Source: S009-33 sp041694255
GTDB lineage: Bacteria; Patescibacteriota; Gracilibacteria; Absconditabacterales; Absconditicoccaceae
Assembly: GCA_041694255.1 (NCBI GenBank)
Contig: JASMTN010000016.1
Location: 1 to 34,455, forward strand
Length of the DNA: 34,455 nt
Direction: 5' to 3'
The notes below the pieces were generated by a model, which did no database searches, was not told the DNA's origin, and was given only the letters and a program-made list of their open reading frames with translations. Of the stretch, positions 28,073 through 34,455 are shown one piece after another (the stretch's first letter is position 1; every line of letters starts with the position of its first letter). The position numbers and the translations under genes were made by a program.

Positions 28073-29272
28073 TTAATTAATGATTTCAACTTTTAATTTA
28101 TTATCTTCTTTCTTTAATAAAAGTGTGTTTTCTCAAACAATATGACCATCTTCATAGTATATTTTTGCTTTTTTTATATCTATCCATTCAATATCTGTTA
28201 TATACCAACTTCAACCAAGTACAGGATCTTTGCTTGTTATATCATCTATATTTTCATTAAAATAATTTTTTAAGTTTGATTTAATATAATTTTCAAGTGG
28301 TTTTTTTATGTAGTTTATTATAAGTTTGTGTGTTCTAAGATCTATATTATCTACATTAGTTAATTTTTCTACCTTTTCATATATTTTATAAGAAAGGGCT
28401 ATTTGTTTAGAAAGTATAGAAGTTTTATTATTAAAATGTTTTTCAAATACATTATATACTTCATTTTGTTTTCTTTTTTGATCTATAGTAAAGTTTTTGC
28501 TACATTGTCAGTTAAAAACTTCCCAAGCTCAACATATTTTTCAATTTTCAAATTTACATACTCATACTTGTCAATTCTTACCTTCTATATTATAGTTTTC
28601 TCATCAAAGTTCATCACATCTAATACTTGCAGGATTTGATATTTGAATATCTTCTTTTACACATACTCAACTTGCATCTGGATAATTTTCTTTCATAACA
28701 CATTTATATCAATCTGCACAAGTAAATCATCATATTCATCAACACATTTTTCATTCTTCATTGTTATTATCAACAATATTTTTCAACCTTTCCATTTCTT
28801 TTTCAATTTTTTCTTTAGTTTCTTCATCAAGACTATCAACTTTTAGTAGTTTTGTATAATTTTTAATATCTTTTATCATAAGATCTATATCATTTTTTCA
28901 CATAGACTCATCAAAATATCTACTTCATCATATATACATAATTTCACCATTTATATGGTCTAGTAGGTTTTGCATATTGTCTGTGATCTCATACTCTTTA
29001 CAAGTTGGTTCTTTATAGCTTTCACAATACATTTCTGTACATGCATTAATTTCTCAGTTTTCAACCATACAAGTATTGCAACCATCAAAATAGCTTTTAC
29101 ATCAATTTAGCTTTTCTTCTTTTGTTAATTCATAAGGACTTATTGTCATATCAGTTGTTGTAATTTGCATATTTCAATTTGTATTTTTATCACTATTTTC
29201 TCATTCTATATAGATAGAAAAAGAGCTAGATATTAGTAAACTACTTATTATTAATATTATTATCTTTTTCAT
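28073..29272 (-). CDS. Exported cysteine-rich protein with DUF333 (putative hemolysin) domain
   Basis: 399 residues. A signal peptide (MKKIIILIISSLLISSSFS) leads to a first Cys-rich segment (about 57-92, NGCKSYFDGCNTCMVENGEINACTEMYC). Then a helical linker and MCGGIGGFTCADGYKC (about 178-193), a pattern seen in secreted Cys-rich modules. A DUF333-like domain follows at about 210-260 (NPASIRCDELGGENYNIEGKNG, GVCKFENGKICGAWEVFNGQC). The last 140 residues are a mixed alpha/beta domain of unknown type. Cysteines are paired in number, suggesting disulfides outside the cell. The name hemolysin is historical and does not establish toxicity. It lies upstream of the sigma factor gene, gap 115 bases. 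Confidence 0.75.
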
Positions 29273-29299
29273 AGTATTTTTTTAGAATATAAATTTAGT

Positions 29300-29345
29300 T
29301 TTATACTATTATTTTATATTACTATGTCAAATATAATTTGTGACA
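29300..29345 (-). promoter_or_regulatory. Candidate promoter and palindrome upstream of the DUF333 gene
   Basis: On the minus strand TTGACA (29330-29325) is followed 16 bases later by TAGTAT (29308-29303) or 19 bases later by TATAAA (29305-29300). ATGTCA (29324-29329) and TGACAT (29341-29346) form an inverted repeat over the -35 region, a possible operator. The divergent acidic-protein gene starts at 29424. Confidence 0.35.
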
Positions 29346-29423
29346 TTTTTTATAAAGAGCTTGAAAAAAAATAAAAATAGATTATATCTAAAATTATTAA
29401 TTTATAATTAACAAAATTTAAAA

Positions 29424-29912
29424 ATGAAACAATTATTAACTTTTCTTTTAATATCTTCTTTTCTAGGTTATAGCCTTGCTGGTTGATTTCCTGAAAATAT
29501 GCAAGAAGATAGTATAGATAATAAAGCAGTTGAACAAAATACTGATGCTAATTTTGATAATCAAGAAACTAATAATGAAAGTAATACTGAAGAAACTAAT
29601 AATAATGAAAGTAAAACTACTAATGAAGAAGATAATTTACTAGAAAATGATACTGATAAAGAAAAAAATTGAGAAGATTCTAAAACATCTAGTGATAATA
29701 TGACAGAAGATAATAAAAACAACCAAGAGGATGAAACTATAATATCAAAAACTACTAATGAAGAAGAAACTCAACAAATATCACCTAAGGATAATCAAGT
29801 AGAAGAAGAAAATTGAAATGATAATTATATGTATTATTGAATAATATTATTATTAGCAATTATATTAGCATACTTTATGTATAGAAAAAAGAAAAATAAA
29901 CTTAAATCATAA
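29424..29912 (+). CDS. Acidic surface protein with signal peptide and C-terminal membrane anchor
   Basis: 162 residues. Signal peptide MKQLLTFLLISSFLGYSLAG, then about 110 residues of low complexity dominated by Glu, Asp, Asn, Thr and Ser with recurring TNNE/TNEE units. A hydrophobic helix (YYGIILLLAILAYFMYR) and a basic tail KKKNKLKS follow. This is the tripartite layout of sorting-signal proteins, but no LPxTG or other named sorting motif is seen before the helix. It is probably a disordered, strongly negative stalk on the cell surface. It is 65 bases upstream of the multicopper oxidase and likely co-transcribed. An acidic stalk could bind metal; this is a guess. Confidence 0.7.
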
Positions 29913-29977
29913 GTTTTTAATAATTTTTTAATTTAAATATATATTATTCATAACATTTATTATATTAAAAAATAGTT

Positions 29978-31462
29978 ATGAAATATGTTATAGGATTTAT
30001 TATTTTATCCTCTTTACTGTGATTATCTTTTTATTTTTTTCAAAATACAAATTCTAATTTAAATTTAGAAGAAACTAATAAAATAGTTAATAATAATTAT
30101 GAAAATAATTTTATAGAAAGTAAATACAAAAATAAATTAAATATTCCTAACTTATTAACATGATATTTGGAAGATTGAAAACTTAAATTTAATTTGGATA
30201 TAAATAGTTCTTATACAGAGATTTTTTCTTGATATAAAACTAAAACTCTTTGATATAATTGATCTTTTTTATGACCTACTATAAAAGTAAATAAATGAGA
30301 TAATGTAGATTTTAATATTAAAAATAATTTAGAAGAAAAAACAACAGTTCATTGGCATGGTATGCATATACCTGCAAAGTATGATTGATGAGTGTTTCAA
30401 CCTATAAAAGAAGGTGATGTATATAATCCTAATTGGAAGATAGATCAACCAGCAGCAACTTTGTGGTATCATCCTCATCTTATGTGAAAAACTGCTGAAC
30501 AAGCATATAATTGACTTGCATGAATGTTTATTATAGAAGATGAAAAATCTAAAGCATTGAATATACCTAAAGAATATTGAGTAAATGATATTCCTATTAT
30601 AGTTCAAGATAGATATGTATGAAATAATTGACAATTCATATATTCAAAACATATGCATACTATAATACATTGAATTCAATGAAATAATATTTTTGTAAAC
30701 TGATGAATTAAAAACTATAAAAACGTACCTTCTTGAGTTGTTAGGCTTAGATTGTTAAATTGATCAAATGCTAGAGTATATAATTTTAACTTTAAAAATA
30801 GTATGCCATTTTATCAAATAGCTTCAGATGGTTGATTTTTGCAAAAGCCAGTCAAACTTAATAATTTAAAATTGTCTCCTTGAGAAAGAGCAGAAATTCT
30901 TGTTGATTTTTCTTCTTTTAATATATGAGAAAGTATATTGCTTTCAAGTAATTATAATTGAAATAATTTTGATATTATGGAATTTAGGGTAACTCAAAAG
31001 TCTAATAATGATTTTAATATACCAGATAAGCTTGTTGATATTAAAAAAATTGATCAAAATAATGTAAAAAATAGAAATTTTACAATGAAAACAATGGAAA
31101 GATGAATGAGATGAAAAATATTGACAATAAACTGAAAAAATATGGATATAAATAGAGTTGATGAATATGTTGATCTAAATAGTACTGAAATTTGGACTAT
31201 AAAAAATCAAAGATCTATGTGAATGAATGTGCCTCATTCTTTTCATATCCATGATGTACAATTTCAAATAATTGAAAGAAATTGAAAAAAACCTCCCAAA
31301 AATGAAAGGTGATGGAAGGATACTGTATTTTTAGAAGTATGAGAGGAGGTTAAAGTTATAATGCAATTTAAAGATTATACATGAAAATATATGTATCATT
31401 GTCATATACTTGAGCATGAAGATAATTGAATGATGTGAGTTTTTGAAGTTATAGATCAGTAA
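29978..31462 (+). CDS. Multicopper oxidase (CueO/SufI-like), exported
   Basis: 494 residues. An N-terminal hydrophobic segment (about 4-20) anchors or exports the protein. Three cupredoxin domains follow. All four copper-ligand clusters are intact: HWHGMH from H125, WYHPH at H165 and H167, HSFHIHD from H420 and YHCHILEHEDNGMM from H474 (C475 as the T1 ligand, with a Met four to five residues after the last His). It would oxidise Cu(I), Fe(II), Mn(II) or phenolic substrates outside the membrane with O2 as acceptor. Domain 2 has HMHTIIHGIQGNNIFVNG. Glycines are largely TGA. No Met-rich CueO helix is evident. It follows the acidic surface protein. Confidence 0.93.
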
Positions 31463-31496
31463 ACTTAAATCATAAAAAGTTAATTTTTTAATTTTC

Positions 31497-32858
31497 TTAC
31501 TTTTTAAAATCTTCAATGATAGGTATTATAATATTTTCAGGATGATAGTCAATGTTTTTATTTTCTTGTACATTAGATAATATAGCAGGTACATAATATA
31601 TATTTGATTGATTATTTTCATATTTGTACATTTTTACATATACTAACCTAGCATTATCCAGTTTTAAGATATTATTGCCTTCTTTTCTATAATTTTTAAC
31701 TATTTTATTTACATCCTGATTTGTTGGGTAATTTGAAGCTATTAGGTTAAGTTTTGATAAAGGACCAAAGCTTGATACCTTATTTTTTTTAATATCATAA
31801 GATATATTTAATCATTCTACATTTCATCATAAGTTATATACTTTGAAGTTTTCTATCATTATAGGTAGTATAACTTGGATATTTCTAGGTATATAAAAGT
31901 TTTCTTTATCTTCAGAGCTTTCATAGTGTTTTTTCCATTCTTTATTAATTTGCATATTTTCATAACCATCTACATTTATTCAATATTTTTTCAAAAAGTT
32001 TTGTGCTTTTGTTATTATTGTATTATCATCTGGGATATCTTCTATACTAAAATTTCTACTATGTTCAAAATCCCAATTATCTCAAGGCATAAGGCGGATT
32101 TCTCATCTTTTTGGATTTATATTTATCTTATAACCATTTTCTATATCTTCTTGTAAAGTTAAAGATGTAACTTGCAGTTTTTCAAACTTAGATATATCTA
32201 TATTGCTTATAGAAAAATGTTTAAGTATATTACTAGTATCTTTTATAAAATTTTCATCTTCTTGTTGTTTATACACCATCATACTTTCTGGTATGTTTAT
32301 CTTTTTTCCAACATACTTGTAAGAAAAGGCAGGGTTATGTATCATACTAGTATTGCTTGGTTGGTCTTTTGTTATTCATCATCAAAGTCATATAATTTCT
32401 TGAGAATTTTCTCTCATACTATCAGACTGTATCATAGTATCTCATCAAACTCAAGGTTTTGTACTTTCCAATGTTCAGATATTATTTAGATTTCAAAAAC
32501 TTTTTTTATCAACTTTAGTAATTTGTGTGTTCATATCTATCTGTGCAATATCTTTATTTTCTTTTTTCACATCTGTAGGGTAGAAAACAAATCATATAAC
32601 TGTAATAAAAACAAATGAAGAAACTATTGCAAAGCTGTATTTAAACATAGTTATTTTATCAAATATGCTTGCTTCATTATTATCTATTTTTTTGTAAATT
32701 TCTGATTTTAAGCTATTATAAAAATCTTTATCAACTTTAACATCAGGTTTAAGTTCTATCATCTTTTCAATTATAGCTTTAAGTTCTTTTTCTTTTCATT
32801 CAAAACTTTTATCTTCTTGTATAAGCTCTTTTACTAGTTTGTCTATCATTTCTATCAT
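31497..32858 (-). CDS. Transmembrane anti-sigma-like protein
   Basis: 453 residues. The cytoplasmic N-terminus of about 70 residues (MIEMIDKLVKELIQEDKSFEGKEKELKAI) precedes one membrane helix (about 73-91, YSFAIVSSFVFITVIGFVF). A large external region follows, with a Gly-rich patch (IIGLGGGITKD) and mixed strands in KVDGYENMQINKEWKKHYES and YIPRNIQVILPI. Its start codon abuts the sigma factor stop with no gap, strong evidence that it is the cognate anti-sigma factor. No known sensor domain is recognised. A second ATG nine bases downstream is an alternative start. Convergent with the multicopper oxidase gene; whether they are functionally linked is unknown. Confidence 0.65.
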
Positions 32859-33419
32859 TTAGATTATAAATAATAATGCTATAATTACATTTCAAAATGT
32901 TTCTTGCATTGTTTTCATAGTTCTTGAAAAGGTTTTTCTGCAACTTTCAGGATTTTTATCTAATATCTTTCCTATCTCATCGTAAGAAAGACCATCCTAG
33001 ACTCTCATTATAAAAATATCTTTTTTATCTTTACTTAGCTGTTCTAAAAATTCTTTTATATCTTGTAATTTAAAAGACATATCAGTATCTTCAAGTATAT
33101 CTTGTTTATCTTCTATAAGTTGTTCAAACCAATCTCAAGTGTCTTTTATTTGCTTTTTATTGTGATTTATATTGTCTATAAAGTTATTGTAAGCTATCTT
33201 ATATAACCAAGATGAGAAACTTCACTTATCTTCTTTAAAAGAATCTATCTTATCAAAAGCATCTAAAAAAGTTTGAGAAGTTATATCTTCACTTGTATTT
33301 TTATCTAAACATTTATAGTATATAAAATTATATATCTTATCAATATACTTATCATAAAGTTTTATAAAATCATCTTTATTACCTTTTTTGATACTTAAAA
33401 CTATTTCTTTATCTTGCAT
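32859..33419 (-). pseudogene. ECF sigma factor interrupted by an in-frame amber codon
   Basis: 186 codons. Region 2 is complete (about 18-90: KLYDKYIDKIYNFIYYKCLDKN, DITSQTFLDAFDKIDSF, GSFSSWLYKIAYNNFIDNI). Region 4 begins at about 128 (LSKDKKDIFIMRV), then codon 141 is TAG (32999-32997). The frame resumes with DGLSYDEIGKILDKNPESCRKTFSRTMKTMQETF, the rest of the HTH. Relatives usually have an aromatic or charged residue there, so a TGG to TAG or CAG/GAG to TAG change explains it. A product stopped at 140 would lack most of region 4 and could not read the -35 element. The rest shows no decay and the anti-sigma gene is tightly coupled, so the change is recent, polymorphic, a sequencing error, or suppressed. 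Confidence 0.8.
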
Positions 33420-33477
33420 ATTTTAAAGTGTAAATATTTTAAAGTTGATCAACTTATACTTATATTACTTTCAATTT

Positions 33478-34101
33478 CTAGTTTTGTGACAGGTTATTTA
33501 GTATCTCATCTATATAGATTACTGAAGTTATCTCATAAGTATCTTTTCAATCATTTCAAATATGTATAAAGTCTATATTTTTTTCTTTTGCAAATATCCT
33601 ATCTTGGTCACCATCTCATATATAAACAGCTTCTTCATAAAAATTATTATCATTTGTATGTTCTTTGAAATCTTCTAGGTGAGCATGTCATTTTGGTATC
33701 TTATCACTACCATATACAAGTTCAAAACAATCTAATATTTTTCATTTTTTAAGATGTTCTCTAGCCATAGAAGTTGAATTTCATGTTGTAAGAAAAAGTT
33801 TGTATTTTTTATTAAGTTCTTTGATTTTTTCTATTGCTCATTCAAAAAAAGAAAATTTAAACTGTTCTAAACCTTCATATATATAGTTCATAATATCATA
33901 TAATTCCTTTTTACTTTTATCTTCATATATTATGGCTAATTGGTCTATAAGAGCTTTTCAAGCAGTAGTTTTTAAAACATACTTAACTTTTTCTATATCT
34001 GTTCAAGGTACATTTGAAAGTCTTTCAATAATAAAATTAACTATATTATCCATACTTTTTATTAAAGTTCCATCTAAGTCAAATATTAGATATTTTTTCA
34101 T
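33478..34101 (-). CDS. HAD-family phosphatase (phosphoglycolate phosphatase-like)
   Basis: 207 residues. A haloacid-dehalogenase hydrolase with motif I FDLDGT (residues 7-12), an alpha-helical cap of about 70 residues, motif II LTTGNST near 107, a motif III lysine (IPKGHAH, about 138) and motif IV YIGDGDQDRI near 165. The fold and cap resemble Gph/PGP-type enzymes acting on small phosphate esters, but substrate cannot be assigned. It starts 19 bases after the mutS stop on the same strand. It ends in TAG, 58 bases before the sigma factor start in the same orientation. Confidence 0.87.
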
Positions 34102-34120
34102 AAAAGTTTAAATCACAAAA

Positions 34121-34455
34121 CTAAAATCTTTCTTTCAATTTCTCCAATATCTCCATAGCCTGTAAGGGCGTTATATTGTTGATATCTATGTTTGTTATGT
34201 TTTTTACAAGTTCATCATACTTTGGTTTGTAAGTATCTTCTTGGATATCAAATAAGCTATCTTGTTTTATAATTTTTTTATTATTTTCTAAGTTTTTAAG
34301 TATATTGTTTGAATTATCTATTATAGAAGAAGGTAATCAAGCAAGTTCTGCTACATGGATACCGTAAGATTTGCTTGCACCATGAGGGACTATTTTTTTC
34401 ATAAAGATTATCTGATCATTTTTATCATATACTGCAACAGAAAAGTTTTTAACTT
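34121..34455 (-). CDS. mutS: DNA mismatch repair protein MutS, C-terminal part (runs off the window)
   Basis: Only the last 111 residues are in the window. They match the end of MutS: NFSVAVYDKNDQIIFMKKIVPHGASKSYGIHVAELAGLP, which is the part of the ATPase domain after Walker B including the SYGI/HVA segment, then a helical linker (DSLFDIQED) and the terminal IDINNITPLQAMEILEKLKERF, the helix-turn-helix tail shared by MutS proteins. One glycine (in AELAGLP) is TGA. It ends in TAG. The 5' part with the mismatch-binding and most ATPase motifs lies beyond 34455. Confidence 0.9.

Noticed and set aside
32997..32999. General TAG recoding (for example pyrrolysine)
   Set aside because: TAG ends eight other genes at the expected length (DedA, reductase, KsgA, HTH-PRTase, prepilin peptidase, lipoprotein, HAD, MutS).
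316..34455. UGA as tryptophan (Mycoplasma-type code 4)
   Set aside because: TGA falls on invariant glycines in many families, and conserved tryptophans are TGG.
316..34455. Widespread pseudogenes from frequent in-frame TGA
   Set aside because: The frames stay open and conserved on both sides of each TGA and the residue is glycine in the family; only the TAG at 32997 interrupts a family.
1..34455. tRNA or rRNA genes
   Set aside because: I looked in the longer spacers for T-loop GTTCGA-type sequences with an acceptor stem and saw none.

Overview
This window reads as one contig of a Candidate Phyla Radiation (Patescibacteria) bacterium of the Gracilibacteria/Absconditabacteria (BD1-5/SR1) type, in which UGA is translated as glycine (genetic code 25). 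The DNA is very AT-rich. Almost every gene is interrupted by in-frame TGA, and those TGAs fall on invariant glycines: the Walker A and LSGGM motifs of the ABC ATPase, GxGxG of KsgA, the C-terminal glycine-rich motif of the AlaRS fragment, PGGVGP of FolD and GTGKT of the helicase. Trp is written TGG throughout, and all 36 genes end in TAA (28) or TAG (8). Read with code 25 the window is densely coding, and the short frames given by the standard code are mostly fragments.

Layout. 1-315: GC-richer structured non-coding segment and a terminator. 316-4242 (+): ABC-2 exporter pair, PAP2 phosphatase, DedA membrane protein, GIY-YIG protein, FAD/NAD(P) reductase. 4243-7512: an island with a small inorganic pyrophosphatase and a 705-residue DUF262/DUF1524/AlbA_2 defence-type protein; neither contains a UGA codon, and both are set among GC-richer inverted repeats. 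7513-9726: ksgA, convergent with a stand-alone editing + C-Ala half of alanyl-tRNA synthetase, then an unknown gene. 9812-11838 (-): a secreted thermonuclease and a winged-helix/ComF-type phosphoribosyltransferase regulator that share a repeated operator-like motif. 11981-14246 (+): tsaD and a short uvrC. 14283-16814 (-): T4SS/pilin-like membrane protein, folD, prepilin peptidase, small lipoprotein. 16942-18122 (+): second thermonuclease and dtd. 18111-25165 (-): two unknown genes, a GGDEF-like protein, an SF1 (UPF1-like) helicase and a membrane-fused spermidine-synthase-like protein. 25230-29272 (-): TPR membrane protein, FecR-like anti-sigma factor, ECF sigma factor, DUF333 exported protein. 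29424-31462 (+): acidic surface protein and multicopper oxidase. 31497-34455 (-): second anti-sigma/sigma pair (the sigma gene carries an in-frame amber codon), HAD phosphatase and the 3' end of mutS.

How it fits together. Housekeeping genes (ksgA, tsaD, dtd, folD, uvrC, mutS, AlaRS C-half) are mixed with an envelope-facing accessory set: two exported nucleases, pilin processing, surface proteins, multicopper oxidase and two sigma/anti-sigma switches. This would suit a host-attached or predatory scavenger, though lifestyle is inference. The strongest system-level candidates are (1) the PRTase-domain regulator with a nearly identical operator in front of itself and in front of a secreted nuclease, possibly a nucleotide-scavenging switch, and (2) the UGA-free defence/pyrophosphatase island inside a recoded genome. 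All coordinates and codon counts were read by hand.
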